Positions 51,392-60,862 of a stretch of DNA of 64,000 bases are shown here, piece by piece. The stretch is taken from assembly GCA_963665765.1 (NCBI GenBank), contig OY762464.1, positions 1,426,001 to 1,490,000 on the forward strand, in the 5' to 3' direction. Position numbers and translations under genes: made by a program. The notes under the pieces are model-generated. The model ran no database searches, was not told the origin of the DNA, and saw only the letters and a program-made list of their open reading frames with translations. Positions within the stretch are counted from its first letter, which is position 1. Each line of letters starts with the position of its first letter. This stretch comes from Bin76 sp963665765 (GTDB lineage Bacteria > Actinomycetota > Acidimicrobiia > Spongiisociales > ZC4RG35).

Positions 51392-51895
51392 TCAGTCGGT
51401 TTCCACCAGCATGGTGGGCTGATCCGGATCTGAGGAACCGGTGAGTTCGGCGGCGGGAAGGGCCGCCGGTTGGGCGGGCTCGGGAGGAGCGGCCACCATC
51501 ACGGGAACCACGTTCTCCTCCAGCAGGACCACCTCCACACCTCCCACCACATCGGCCACCAGGTTGTACATGACGGCCGCCATCGTGGTAAGCCCGCAGG
51601 ACAGCACCGCCCAGGTCATGGCCAACACGGCCGAAAGGCGGATGAATTGCTCGGTGTTGGAAAAGGGAGCTTCTCCTTCGTCCAGCAGCGTTATCTGAAC
51701 GAGGAATTCGGTGATCCTCTGCGGGATTCCCGATCGTTCCACCACCTCCCAGAACATCACCGAGGCCAGCATGAACGCAAACGCCGCCACCAGATAGACG
51801 ATGAACGAGACCTTCAGCACCGTCCAGGGATCCACCCGACGGATGATTCGCCGGACCCGGTGAACCGAATAGGTGGGCTGGCTATCTAGCACCAC
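51392..51895 (-). CDS. DUF3566 membrane protein
   Basis: The 167-residue protein has RRVDPWTVLKVSFIVYLVAAFAFMLASVMFW (about 19-50) and a second membrane region (about 88-115, AVLAMTWAVLSCGLTTMAAVMYNLVADVVGG), the DUF3566 pattern. Members lie beside gyrA in actinobacteria; function is unknown. The GTG at 51895 is the likely start. The Pro/Ala-rich C-terminal tail follows the last membrane segment. It is the last gene of the dnaN-to-gyrA direction set before the tRNAs. Confidence 0.85.
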   Translation of the reverse strand: MVLDSQPTYSVHRVRRIIRRVDPWTVLKVSFIVYLVAAFAFMLASVMFWEVVERSGIPQRITEFLVQITLLDEGEAPFSNTEQFIRLSAVLAMTWAVLSCGLTTMAAVMYNLVADVVGGVEVVLLEENVVPVMVAAPPEPAQPAALPAAELTGSSDPDQPTMLVETD

Positions 51896-51939
51896 CAGGA
51901 GACTACCGGCAAATCGGCATCACAAGACGTGTCCCCGGA

Positions 51940-54411
51940 TCAGTGCCCGTCGTCGGCCGGCACAATCTCGAACGCCGACAGGGTCTCATCCTCTCCCATC
52001 TGCATGACCTTCACTCCGGTGGCATAGCGGCCCTGGACGCTCACCGACGCTATCTCGGTGCGAATCGCAATGCCCTGGGCGGAGATCAACATCACCTCGG
52101 TCTGGGGACTCACCGCCCGGGCGCCCACCAGCTTTCCCCTGGCTTTGGCCAACTTGATGGCGATTACGCCTTGCCCTCCTCGGCTACGCGGCTTGCCTGC
52201 TTCGGTCTGAGGCAAGAACAATTTCATCTTGGTGCGCTTGGCGAACCCTTTCGAGGTCACCAGCAGCACCTCGTCGCCCTCCCGGTCCGAACAGGCGCCC
52301 ACCACTCGGTCTCCCTCGGCCAGCCGCATCCCTATCACGCCGCGGGCGATCCTTCCCACCGGGCGGATATCCCCTTCGTGGAAACGAAGGCCCTTGCCTT
52401 GGGCAGTGAACAGCAGCAGATCATTTTGACCGTTGGTAGACCGGACCGCCACCAGTTCATCCCCGGGCATCAAATTGATGGCCCGCAACGTCCGGTAAAC
52501 GGAGTCGTAAGCCTTGAATTCGGTTTTCTTGACCTTCCCCTGACGAGTGACCATCACCAGGTATTTCACTGTCTCGTAGTCACGGGTGTCGATGATCGCC
52601 TGGATGCGTTCTTCCGGTTCGATGGGCAAAACGGCGTGAGCCAGTATTCCCTTGCCGGTGCGGGATTGCCGAGGAAGCTCGTGGGCGCGCAATCGGTGCA
52701 CCACCCCCCGGTTGGTGAAAAACAGCAGGTAGGCGTGGGCGGTGGTGTGGACCAGGTGGGAGATCACGTCGTCCTCGGCCAGCTTGGCCGCTTTCACCCC
52801 CCGGCCTCCCCGGCCTTGGGTGCGATAGGCCCCCGCCTTGACCGATTTGAGATAGCCGCTGCGGGATACCGTGATGATCAGTTCCTCATCGGCGATCAGG
52901 TCCTCGATCGACAACTCTCCCATATCCGGGATCAGCCTGCTGCGGCGGGCAACGGCGAATTTCTTTTTGATCGCTCGCAGGTCCCCGCGAATGATCGAGC
53001 GGCGGCGAGCCGGGCTGGCGAGAATGCTCTCCAAATCGGCGATCGTGCCTCGCAGTTCCGCCAGTTCCGAGACCAGCTTCTCCGATTCGAGGGCGGTGAG
53101 ACGTCGCAGCGGCATCTCCAAAATGGCGTTGGCCTGGATCTGGGAGAGTTCGAAACGCTTCATCAATCGGGTTCGCGCCTCGGGCGTGTTGGCCGAGGCC
53201 CGGATTATGGCGATCACCTCCGCGATGTTGTCCACCGCAATGCACAGGCCCTCCAGAATGTGGGCCCTCCGGAGCGCCTTGTCCAGCCGGAAACGGGTTC
53301 TCCTCTCCACTACCTCCATCTGATGGTCGAGGTAGTGGCCGAGCGCTTCGGCGATTCCCAGCGTGCGGGGAACACCGTCCACCAGGGACACCATGTTGAC
53401 GCCGAACGCGCTTTGGAGTTGGGTCCGCTTGTAGAGCTGGTTGAGTACGACTTCGGGGACCGCGCTCCTTTTCAACTCGATGACCAGCCGCGTTCCCACC
53501 CGAGAGGAGGATTCGTTGCGGAGGTCGGCGATGGTGCGTATCTCCTTTTGGTTCACCAGATCGGCGATCTTTTTCAAGACCCGGTCTTGGGATACCTGGT
53601 AAGGAAGCTCCGTGACCACTATGGCGGTTCGTCCCCGGCGAATCTGCTGAGGTTCCGCCACTGCTCGCACCTTGACCGACCCCCGGCCGGTCAACAGGGC
53701 TTGGGGGACGGTGCTGTTGGAAATGATCTCGCCGCCACTGGGAAAATCGGGACCCTTGATGTATCGGAGAAGGTCCGAACCCGGACAGTCGGGATTATCC
53801 AACAGGTAGATGCAGGCGTCTACCACCTCTCCCAGGTTGTGGGGAGGGATGTTGGTCGCCATGCCCACCGCGATCCCCTGGGCGCCGTTCACCAGCAAAT
53901 TGGGGAAACGGGAGGGCAACACCACCGGTTCCCGATGCTCCCCGTCGTAGTTCTCCGCAAAATCCACCGTGTCCTCGTCGATTCCCTCCAACATGGAGAG
54001 GGCGATGGGCGATAGCCGGCACTCGGTGTACCTCATCTGGGCCGGCGGATCCTCGATGCTGCCGAAATTTCCCTGCGGATCCACCAGGGGATGGCCCAGA
54101 CTGAAATCCTGGCCCAGGCGGACCAGTGCGTCGTAGATGGCCTGATCTCCGTGAGGATGGAATCTGGCCATCACGTCCCCCACCACGGTGGCGCACTTGC
54201 GATGGCGTCCGCTGGGCACCAGGTTGGCCCGGCTCATGGAGTAGATGATCCGCCGCTGCACAGGCTTGAGTCCGTCCTTGACGTCGGGCAATGCCCGAGA
54301 GACGATCACCGACATGGCGTAGTCCATGAAGGACTGGGACATCTCGTCGGTCAACTCGATGGCCGGGCCGGTGTAGAGGGTCGGATTCAAAGGTGGCCGC
54401 GGCTCGGTCAT
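51940..54411 (-). CDS. gyrA: DNA gyrase subunit A
   Basis: The 823-residue subunit has the breakage-reunion domain with catalytic Tyr128 in MRYTECRLS, and six C-terminal beta-pinwheel repeats (from about residue 500) that wrap DNA. The GyrA box QGRGGRGVKAAKL is present. The quinolone-contact stretch reads HPHGDQAIYD, with Gln90 where Ser/Ala is usual and Asp94 retained. The loop before Tyr128 is one residue shorter than the common form. The ATG overlaps the gyrB stop as ATGA. Confidence 0.97.
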   Translation of the reverse strand: MTEPRPPLNPTLYTGPAIELTDEMSQSFMDYAMSVIVSRALPDVKDGLKPVQRRIIYSMSRANLVPSGRHRKCATVVGDVMARFHPHGDQAIYDALVRLGQDFSLGHPLVDPQGNFGSIEDPPAQMRYTECRLSPIALSMLEGIDEDTVDFAENYDGEHREPVVLPSRFPNLLVNGAQGIAVGMATNIPPHNLGEVVDACIYLLDNPDCPGSDLLRYIKGPDFPSGGEIISNSTVPQALLTGRGSVKVRAVAEPQQIRRGRTAIVVTELPYQVSQDRVLKKIADLVNQKEIRTIADLRNESSSRVGTRLVIELKRSAVPEVVLNQLYKRTQLQSAFGVNMVSLVDGVPRTLGIAEALGHYLDHQMEVVERRTRFRLDKALRRAHILEGLCIAVDNIAEVIAIIRASANTPEARTRLMKRFELSQIQANAILEMPLRRLTALESEKLVSELAELRGTIADLESILASPARRRSIIRGDLRAIKKKFAVARRSRLIPDMGELSIEDLIADEELIITVSRSGYLKSVKAGAYRTQGRGGRGVKAAKLAEDDVISHLVHTTAHAYLLFFTNRGVVHRLRAHELPRQSRTGKGILAHAVLPIEPEERIQAIIDTRDYETVKYLVMVTRQGKVKKTEFKAYDSVYRTLRAINLMPGDELVAVRSTNGQNDLLLFTAQGKGLRFHEGDIRPVGRIARGVIGMRLAEGDRVVGACSDREGDEVLLVTSKGFAKRTKMKLFLPQTEAGKPRSRGGQGVIAIKLAKARGKLVGARAVSPQTEVMLISAQGIAIRTEIASVSVQGRYATGVKVMQMGEDETLSAFEIVPADDGH

Positions 54412-56327
54412 ACGTCGAGAAAACGGACGTCGGAGGCATGGGTTCGGATGAATTCCCGCCGGGCCGGGACATCGTCGCCCATCAAAGTGCTGAACATCTC
54501 ATCGTTGTCCGCCGCCCCGGCCAAGCCGTCGATCTGAACCTTGAGCAGGGTGCGGGTGTTCGGATTCATGGTGGTGTCCCACAATTCGTCGGCATTCATT
54601 TCACCCAGACCCTTGAAACGGGTGGGGTTGATCTTGGGGTGCCGGATACGCAACTCTTCCAACTCCTCGTCGTTTTTGAGGTAGATCACCTTGGCCCCCC
54701 GCTTAACCCGATACAGCGGCGGCTGGGCTACATAGACATAGCCTCGCTCCAGCAGTCCCTTCATATTGCGAAAGAGCAAGGTGAGCAGCAGGGTCCGGAT
54801 GTGGGATCCGTCCACATCGGCGTCGGTTAGCAGCACCACTTTGTGGTAGCGGCATCGGTCGATATCGAATTCCTCGCCGATCCCGGTTCCCACCGCGGTG
54901 ATGATCGACCGCACCTCCTTGTTCATGAGCGCCTTGCCCAGGCGGGCCCGCTCCACATTGAGAATCTTTCCCCGGATGGGAAGAATGGCCTGGATCCGCG
55001 AGTCCCGGGCCTGCTTGGCCGGGCCGGCCGCCGAGTCCCCCTCCACAATGAACAATTCGCTTTCCGAGGGATCCCGACTGGAGCAGTCGACCAGCTTTCC
55101 TGGAAGGCTGGTCGACTCGAGAAGCGACTTGCGGCGAGTCAACTCCCGGGCCTTGCGGGCCGCTTCCCGCGCTTTCGCGGCGCCCAACGCTTTGATCACG
55201 ACCGCCTTGGCGTCGGGCGAATACTTCTCCATCCACTCGGGCAACGCCCGGTTCAGGGCCTTCTCCACATAGGAACGGATCTCCGTGTTGCCCAGCTTGG
55301 TCTTGGTCTGTCCTTCGAACTGGGGATTCTTGACCCGCACCGACAGCACGCCGGTCAGCCCCTCCCGTACGTCCTCTCCGGTCAGGTTCGAGTCCTTGTC
55401 CTTGATGAGGTTCTTGGCCCGGCCGAAGTCGTTGGTCACCTTGGTGAGCGCCCGACGGAATCCCTCCTCGTGGGTTCCCCCCTCCACAGTGCTGATGTTG
55501 TTGACAAAGGAGATCACGTTCTCCCGATATCCGGTGGTCCATTGCAGGGCCACTTCTATTTCGGCTTCCTCGTCTTGGTCTTCGACCACGACCTGTTGCG
55601 TGTTGACCACCTCGTTCTTGCGATTGAGGTGGGCCACAAAGTCCCGCAATCCTCCCTGGAAACGAAACGACGTCGTTTCAACCGGATTGACCCGGGCGTC
55701 GGTGAGTCCAATCCGCAGGTTCCGGTTCAGGTAGGCCAGTTCCCTCAGCCGGGAGGCCACGGTCGCATAGGAGATCCGGCGGGTCTCCGAGAAGATGTCG
55801 GGGTCGGGAAGAAAAGTGATGATCGTCCCGGTCTCTTTCTCCTTGCGTCCCCGTTCCACGTTTCCGAGCGGCTGGCCTCTCTCGAACTTCTGCATCCATA
55901 CCCGCCCCTCGCGATGCACCTCTGCGTCAAATCTTGCCGAAAGGGCGTTGACCACCGACACCCCTACTCCGTGAAGACCCCCCGACACCTGGTATGAACC
56001 CTTTTCGAACTTCCCGCCGGCATGAAGAACGGTCAACACGGTGGTCAGAGCGGACATCTTGGTCTGCCGATGCAGACCCACCGGAATACCTCGCCCGTCG
56101 TCGGAGACCCGGACCGAGCCGTCGGGGAGAAGAGTCACGTCGATTCGGGTGCAATGACCGGCCATCGCCTCGTCAATGGCGTTGTCCACCACCTCCCACA
56201 CCAGATGGTGCAATCCCCGGGGACCGGTCGATCCGATATACATACTGGGACGGCGACGGACCGCTTCCAAGCCCTCCAGGACCACGATGTCCCGGGCGGA
56301 GTAACGATCAGCAATAGTCACGGTCAC
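54408..56327 (-). CDS. gyrB: DNA gyrase subunit B
   Basis: The 639-residue ATPase subunit has the GHKL N-terminal domain (EVVDNAIDEAMAGH, VSDDGRGIPVG, GGLHGVGVSVVNALS), the transducer, and a TOPRIM domain with EGDSAAGPAKQARD and LTDADVDGSHIRTLLLT. The sequence ends with MNPNTRTLLKVQI. GTG at 56327 has GGAGG at a good distance. Downstream gyrA overlaps by four bases. Confidence 0.97.
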   Translation of the reverse strand: MTVTIADRYSARDIVVLEGLEAVRRRPSMYIGSTGPRGLHHLVWEVVDNAIDEAMAGHCTRIDVTLLPDGSVRVSDDGRGIPVGLHRQTKMSALTTVLTVLHAGGKFEKGSYQVSGGLHGVGVSVVNALSARFDAEVHREGRVWMQKFERGQPLGNVERGRKEKETGTIITFLPDPDIFSETRRISYATVASRLRELAYLNRNLRIGLTDARVNPVETTSFRFQGGLRDFVAHLNRKNEVVNTQQVVVEDQDEEAEIEVALQWTTGYRENVISFVNNISTVEGGTHEEGFRRALTKVTNDFGRAKNLIKDKDSNLTGEDVREGLTGVLSVRVKNPQFEGQTKTKLGNTEIRSYVEKALNRALPEWMEKYSPDAKAVVIKALGAAKAREAARKARELTRRKSLLESTSLPGKLVDCSSRDPSESELFIVEGDSAAGPAKQARDSRIQAILPIRGKILNVERARLGKALMNKEVRSIITAVGTGIGEEFDIDRCRYHKVVLLTDADVDGSHIRTLLLTLLFRNMKGLLERGYVYVAQPPLYRVKRGAKVIYLKNDEELEELRIRHPKINPTRFKGLGEMNADELWDTTMNPNTRTLLKVQIDGLAGAADNDEMFSTLMGDDVPARREFIRTHASDVRFLDV

Positions 56328-56395
56328 AAGCCCTCCGAATAGCCTTTGTGTATTCCAGGGGCAATGTGTCGGCGACCCCTGACCCTGTGTTCATT

Positions 56396-56404
56396 ATTGT
56401 AGCA
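56396..56404 (-). promoter_or_regulatory. Extended -10 promoter for gyrB
   Basis: TGC-TACAAT on the minus strand is an extended -10 element about 70 bases before the gyrB start. The -35 region is poorly matched. The rest of the 127-base gap 56328-56454 holds no gene. Confidence 0.45.
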
Positions 56405-56454
56405 GAACCCTGTGACGTTTCCGGTTTTCCAAACCTCCATCGAGCATCCACAAA

Positions 56455-56823
56455 TCACTTCTGACCTGGGGTTTTATTGTCGGTATGCCAAGATCGGGCC
56501 ACCTGGGTGCGGATGCGATGCACCACCTGTGATCCCAATGCCGCGTTGAGCTGCTCGACCAGGCCTGCGGCGCCGTAGGAAAGCCGGGTGGCGTCCATCG
56601 GAGAGCCCACCTCCACCACCAAACAACCTTCCTCCACCACCAACGGGCGGGCCCGGTCTCGCCACGGTCCGGACACCAACTCCCGCCAATCCCTCCTGAT
56701 GCGGAGATTGGCCGCCACCCTCGGCACCCCCATCTTCGTCAATGCCTCCTCCACCTGCACAGAGGCGCGGATCGGATTGGTCGCCGGGCGGCTCAATTCA
56801 CTGACCCCGGAGAGACTTTCCAC
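56455..56823 (-). CDS. DciA/DUF721 family protein
   Basis: The 122-residue protein has a DUF721 core (WRELVSGPWRDRARPLVVEEGCLVVEVGSPMDATRLSYGAAGLVEQLNAALG). This family includes DciA, which helps load the replicative helicase in bacteria lacking DnaC. Placement between recF and gyrB matches the mycobacterial order. The GTG at 56823 overlaps the end of recF by 31 bases; a later start is possible. The last residues are basic and polar. Confidence 0.85.
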   Translation of the reverse strand: MESLSGVSELSRPATNPIRASVQVEEALTKMGVPRVAANLRIRRDWRELVSGPWRDRARPLVVEEGCLVVEVGSPMDATRLSYGAAGLVEQLNAALGSQVVHRIRTQVARSWHTDNKTPGQK

Positions 56824-57884
56824 ACCCGGCCTCCGATCGGGGCTCGGCTCTCATCCACTGCCGAGATGAAGATCTGGGTGGGGGGCAGCCAGTCCACCAG
56901 CGCTTCCGCCCGGTGGTGATCGAGTTCGCTGAATACATCGTCGAGCAGCAGAACCGGCCGGGACCCCGCCACTCTCTCCACCGTCTCGAAAGCCCCCAGC
57001 CGGAGGGCCAGAGCCAGGGTTCGTTGTTCACCCTGACTGGCATATAGCCGCGCGTCCGAGCCGTTCAGGGTGAGAACCGGTTCGTCACGATGTAATCCCA
57101 CCGTGGTAGCTCCCACCCGGAAGTCCCGCTTTCGAGTGCGGGCCAGGGCCGACCGCAAGCGCTCTTCCCAAACCGTGACGTCGGTGGTGCCGTCGAGGTT
57201 GCCCCCCCAACCCGAGCGGTAGTCGATGGAGACCCGTTCGCTTACCCCGGCGATGGCGAAGACGGCTTCGGACAGCGGGGTTTGCACTTCCCGAAAAGCC
57301 CGGGCGCGGGCGGCCATCACCGAGGCGCCGGACATCGACAACCGCTGATCCCACACCTCCAAGGTGATCCGGTCGTCACGGTCCCTCGTTTTCAGGAAGG
57401 CGTTACGCTGGCGAACCGTCTTGTGGTATTCCGCCTGGTCGGCCTGTGCCACCGGCCACAGCAACGCGGCGGTCTCATCCAGCCAGTCTCTCCTCAGGGC
57501 GGGCCCTCCCTTCACCATGCCCAAATGCTCGGGCACGAACACCAAAACCCGACCCACCCGAGACAGGTCACTGGCCCGGGACAGGCGGGCGCCGTCGAGC
57601 AACATCCGACGCCGCTGCATTTGGTGGATCAACAACTCAACCGTGTGCCGGGTCTCGGCGACCGCTTCCCCTCTCACGGAAGCCGCCTCCCCGCCGCCGG
57701 CGACCATGACCCGGTCCGGAACCCTCCGGAAGGACGCGGCGGTGAAAAGAAGGCCCACCGCCTCCAGCAGGTTGGTCTTTCCCACACCGTTGGGTCCCAC
57801 CAGCAAATTGACCCCGGACGACGGTTCCCACCGCAACTGTGGATAGGAGCGGAACCCGGCCAGTGTCAGCCAGGTCAGGGCCAT
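56793..57884 (-). CDS. recF: DNA replication and repair protein RecF
   Basis: The 363-residue ABC-type ATPase loads RecA at gapped DNA. Walker A is LVGPNGVGKTNLLEAVGLLF (about 28-47). The signature region lies near ARLYASQGEQRTLALALRLG and Walker B is PVLLLDDVFSELDHHR near 315-330. Start at ATG 57884, immediately after the dnaN stop. Confidence 0.93.
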   Translation of the reverse strand: MALTWLTLAGFRSYPQLRWEPSSGVNLLVGPNGVGKTNLLEAVGLLFTAASFRRVPDRVMVAGGGEAASVRGEAVAETRHTVELLIHQMQRRRMLLDGARLSRASDLSRVGRVLVFVPEHLGMVKGGPALRRDWLDETAALLWPVAQADQAEYHKTVRQRNAFLKTRDRDDRITLEVWDQRLSMSGASVMAARARAFREVQTPLSEAVFAIAGVSERVSIDYRSGWGGNLDGTTDVTVWEERLRSALARTRKRDFRVGATTVGLHRDEPVLTLNGSDARLYASQGEQRTLALALRLGAFETVERVAGSRPVLLLDDVFSELDHHRAEALVDWLPPTQIFISAVDESRAPIGGRVWKVSPGSVN

Positions 57885-58973
57885 CTACACGTTGACCGGC
57901 ATCAGCAGATAGAGGAAGTCATCTCTTTCGGGATCGTCAATGACACTGGGCTTCATCCCATCGATAATGCGCATCCGCACCTTTTGGGCGCCGGTGGCTA
58001 CCACGCCATCGGCCAGGTACCGGGGGTTGAAAGCCACGGTCAGGGTGCCGGCCTCTCCCTCGAACTCCCCTTCGACATAGTCGGTCGCCCGTCCCACGTC
58101 CTGTCGCATGACGTTGATCTCGGCGCCGCCGTCGCTGATAGTCAGCCTGATGGGATAATGATCCTCGGCAACCAACTCCATCCGGCGGATGGTCTCCAGC
58201 AGCGTATCCCGTTCACAGATGAACTGGTTGGGATACTGGCTGGGCAGGAGCGTTTCGTACTTGGGGAAATTGCCTTCGATCATTCGCAGCCGCAGCGTCC
58301 CCGCCGTTGAACTGAATATGCCCTCGCGCTCGGTGAACAACGCCTTTATCTGGGCGGCTCCCACCGTGTTGGGCAACTCGCGCAAACCTCGAGCCGGCAG
58401 CAGCCCGGTGGCGGACAGGCCGATAGCCGGCAGATCCCGCAATGACAAACGGTAGGAATCGGTGGCCACCATTCGCAGGCGCTCGGTGGTGGACTCGAGC
58501 AGCACGCCGGTCAAAACCGCTCTCCCCAGGTCGGTGGAGGCGGCCGGAGTCACCTGTTTTATGGCCGCGGCCAGGCTGTCCCCCTCCACCTCGGTGCCCG
58601 CACCTGTGGTGGTTGAGATCTTTGGAAAATCCTCGGAGAGCTGTCTCAACGTGTACACAGGCTGGGCATGCTCCCCTGAAATTTCCAGGTCGGCCTGGTC
58701 TTGGGCCCGCAAGGTAACCTTCCCGGGCGGCATCCTGCGGACCGCCTGGGTCAACAGTCTCCCGGGAACCACCGCCTTTCCCCACTCCTCCACCTCGGCT
58801 TCGATTTCGCTTCGGACCGTCACCTCCAGATCGGTCCCGGTCACAGCCAGCCTGCCGTCAGACGCCTCGCACAGGAGACCCTGCAACACAGGGAGCGAAC
58901 TCCGGGAACCAACTGCCCGTTGAGCGCGTCCCAGAGCATCGGCTACTTGTTCCCGGTTGGCTCGGATCTTCAC
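57885..58973 (-). CDS. dnaN: DNA polymerase III beta sliding clamp
   Basis: The 362-residue clamp has three repeats typical of DnaN: VADALGRAQRAVGSRSSLPVLQGLL at the N-terminus, LRQLSEDFPK and IEGNFPKYETLLP in the middle, and AFNPRYLADGVVATGAQKVRM and YLLMPVNV at the C-terminus. It encircles DNA and binds partner proteins. GTG at 58973 is the start, with an AAAGGGG-like site upstream. Confidence 0.95.
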   Translation of the reverse strand: MKIRANREQVADALGRAQRAVGSRSSLPVLQGLLCEASDGRLAVTGTDLEVTVRSEIEAEVEEWGKAVVPGRLLTQAVRRMPPGKVTLRAQDQADLEISGEHAQPVYTLRQLSEDFPKISTTTGAGTEVEGDSLAAAIKQVTPAASTDLGRAVLTGVLLESTTERLRMVATDSYRLSLRDLPAIGLSATGLLPARGLRELPNTVGAAQIKALFTEREGIFSSTAGTLRLRMIEGNFPKYETLLPSQYPNQFICERDTLLETIRRMELVAEDHYPIRLTISDGGAEINVMRQDVGRATDYVEGEFEGEAGTLTVAFNPRYLADGVVATGAQKVRMRIIDGMKPSVIDDPERDDFLYLLMPVNV

Positions 58974-59165
58974 AAAGGCACCCCTTTCAAATTAGAACTT
59001 GTTTTCTTTAAAAATAATGGTGGTGATCGTAGATAGTGGTTGACAGTGAACAGCCCACCCGGATCGCCGGAAATGCTGGGAGAACCACAAGCATGTTTGT
59101 ATACCGAAGAACGGTACACAAAAGGGTGAGTGTAGGCGATGGCGGGGAAAATTGTGGACAGGTGA
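58974..59165. other. dnaA-dnaN intergenic region, candidate origin part
   Basis: This 192-base noncoding region has an AT-rich stretch near 58985-59025 that could unwind. At its dnaA end is a DnaA-box-like TGTGGACAG (59153-59161, 8/9 on the minus strand). A second box-like TGTGGATAC (59174-59182) lies just inside dnaA. It contains the promoter for dnaN and possibly part of oriC, as in other actinobacteria. Few perfect DnaA boxes are found. Confidence 0.5.
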
Positions 59166-60578
59166 TCATGAGCTGTGGATACGTTCGTAGATAGTGTTCA
59201 CGCGGTCGGCGAACCCCCGATCGCGGGAGATTTGTGAGGTGACCCTGCGGTGTGCCGAGAGCACGGTGGAGTGTCCCCTGTGAAAGACTACGCCGATCCG
59301 GGCGAAGGGCAGGCCGGTTATTTGCCGAGTGAGGTACATGGCGACCTGCCGAGCGGCCGACGGTATGGGACGTCGGTTGTAATTGAGGATCTCCTCGACG
59401 CTGGTTTCGAAGACCTCCGCGCAGATGGCGATGATCTTTTCGGGGGTCCGTTGCACGGAACGCAGACCCGACAGGGGCGCCAGTTGTTGAGCGACGGTGT
59501 CGGGTGTGACGGGCAGGTTGGTCAGGTTGGCATAGGCGTGCAGTTGCCGGAGGGCACTTGCCAGGTCCCGGATGTTATTGGTGATGTGGTCCGCCACCAT
59601 CTGGAGTACGTCGTCGGTCAGGATGATGGGGCCACGGTCGTTCAAAGCCTGCAGGATCGCCATCCGGGTATCCTCGGTCGGGGCGGTGATCTCGGTGATG
59701 AGCCCCGCCGAGACGCGGCTTCTGGTGCGGTCGGCCACCGCCTCCAAATCGCGGGGTGAGCGGTCGCAACCGATTACGACATGGTTTCCCTTTTGCTGCA
59801 AGCTGTCAAGCGTCCAGAAAAACTCTTCGAGGGTCTGCGCTTTGCCCTGCAAGAACTGGAAATCGTCCACGACCAGCAGGTCTACTTGGCGGTAGCGGCT
59901 GCGAAATCTCTCCATTCGGCGCTTGCTGACGGATCGGATGAACTCTTGCACGAATTTTTCGGATGTGCAGTACCGAACCGTCAGGTCGGGACGGCGCTCT
60001 CTTGCCCGGTGGACTATAGCCAGAAGGAGGTGTGTCTTGCCCAGCCCGGAGGCGCCGTATATGAAGAGAGGGTTGTAGGATTCGCCGGGATTCTCGGCCA
60101 CGGAGGCGGACGCGGCATGGGCCAGAAGGTTGGACGGTCCCACCTCAAAGTTGTCGAAACGGTGATGAGTGGAGGGATGACGCGGCGGGCGGGTCGGAGG
60201 GGGGCTCTCCACCGACCTGGTCCGGGGGCGGTGGGCGGTGTCCGGGGATGGGTGCCCCGGGTGATTGGGATTGACGGTTACCCGGATGTCGGAGCGACTG
60301 GCCGCTCCCGCGGTCCGCACGGCGGATTCCACCTCGGCGAGGAATCTGCTGACCACCTGATTGGCGACGAACTGGCTGGGTGCCACCAGCAGGATCTCCG
60401 ACGGCGTCGGCCGGATCCGGAGATCCTTGAACCAGCGTGACCAGTCGGCGGGAGAAGTGCGGGCAGTCAGAACCTCACGAAACAGGGCTCGGTCGATGCT
60501 TTGGGTGGCAGTGGTCAAAGGGGCAGGTCTCTTTCGCGCCTGGTGGTTTCTTCGTTTGGCTGTGGTTCTGACAGGCAA
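59166..60578 (-). CDS. dnaA: Chromosomal replication initiator DnaA
   Basis: The 470-residue initiator has an N-terminal oligomerisation part, a variable Pro/Arg-rich domain II (about 105-140), an AAA+ domain III with Walker A GASGLGKTHLL (about 175-185) and Walker B LLVVDDFQFL, and a domain IV. Domain IV reads RQVAMYLTRQITGLPFARIG then VFHRGHSTVLSAHRRV, ending near residue 445. In the usual signature, F-G-G-R-D-H-T/S-T-V, one Gly is absent and Asp is replaced by Gly435; His436, Ser437 and Thr438 remain. The start is uncertain: TTG 60578 or TTG 60518, neither with a good ribosome binding site. Confidence 0.92.
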   Translation of the reverse strand: MPVRTTAKRRNHQARKRPAPLTTATQSIDRALFREVLTARTSPADWSRWFKDLRIRPTPSEILLVAPSQFVANQVVSRFLAEVESAVRTAGAASRSDIRVTVNPNHPGHPSPDTAHRPRTRSVESPPPTRPPRHPSTHHRFDNFEVGPSNLLAHAASASVAENPGESYNPLFIYGASGLGKTHLLLAIVHRARERRPDLTVRYCTSEKFVQEFIRSVSKRRMERFRSRYRQVDLLVVDDFQFLQGKAQTLEEFFWTLDSLQQKGNHVVIGCDRSPRDLEAVADRTRSRVSAGLITEITAPTEDTRMAILQALNDRGPIILTDDVLQMVADHITNNIRDLASALRQLHAYANLTNLPVTPDTVAQQLAPLSGLRSVQRTPEKIIAICAEVFETSVEEILNYNRRPIPSAARQVAMYLTRQITGLPFARIGVVFHRGHSTVLSAHRRVTSQISRDRGFADRVNTIYERIHSS

Positions 60579-60695
60579 ACGGACCGCGGCGATTCATTTG
60601 AGGTAGGGGTCGTTAGCGATTTAGAGGGCGGAGGTGCTCGGGTAAAAGAAAAGTGTAAATCCTTGGCTTCAGCCCGGAGACCCCCGGTTTCACCA

Positions 60696-60711
60696 AACGG
60701 GCCGGCCCGTT
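60696..60711. repeat. 16-base perfect palindrome in the dnaA-rpmH region
   Basis: AACGGGCCGGCCCGTT is self-complementary along its whole length and is the longest perfect palindrome noticed in the dnaA-rpmH spacer. It may be a regulator site for dnaA. Confidence 0.5.
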
Positions 60712-60853
60712 CTCAGAGTGGAGAATTGTTGCTTCGACCTGCAGGAATAGCCAACGGGATATGCAAAAGTCCTTTAGATCTCCTCGGCTGTGACCTGGGG
60801 AAATACATGGGTGTTGTTTGTATGCCAAGTTTTCGCGAGCGTCCGGAATTTTT

Positions 60854-60862
60854 TTATCAACA
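60854..60862 (+). promoter_or_regulatory. DnaA-box-like site TTATCAACA
   Basis: Matches the TTATCCACA consensus at 8 of 9 positions and follows a run of T residues. It is the only close match seen in the dnaA-rpmH spacer. Confidence 0.5.

Noticed and set aside
55850..55868. parS-like GTTCCACGT in gyrB
   Set aside because: Only one half matches the parS consensus; the other half differs, and it is in coding sequence.
60681..60700. parS-like GGTTTCACC in the dnaA-rpmH spacer
   Set aside because: The second half-site is missing, so it does not form a full parS palindrome.
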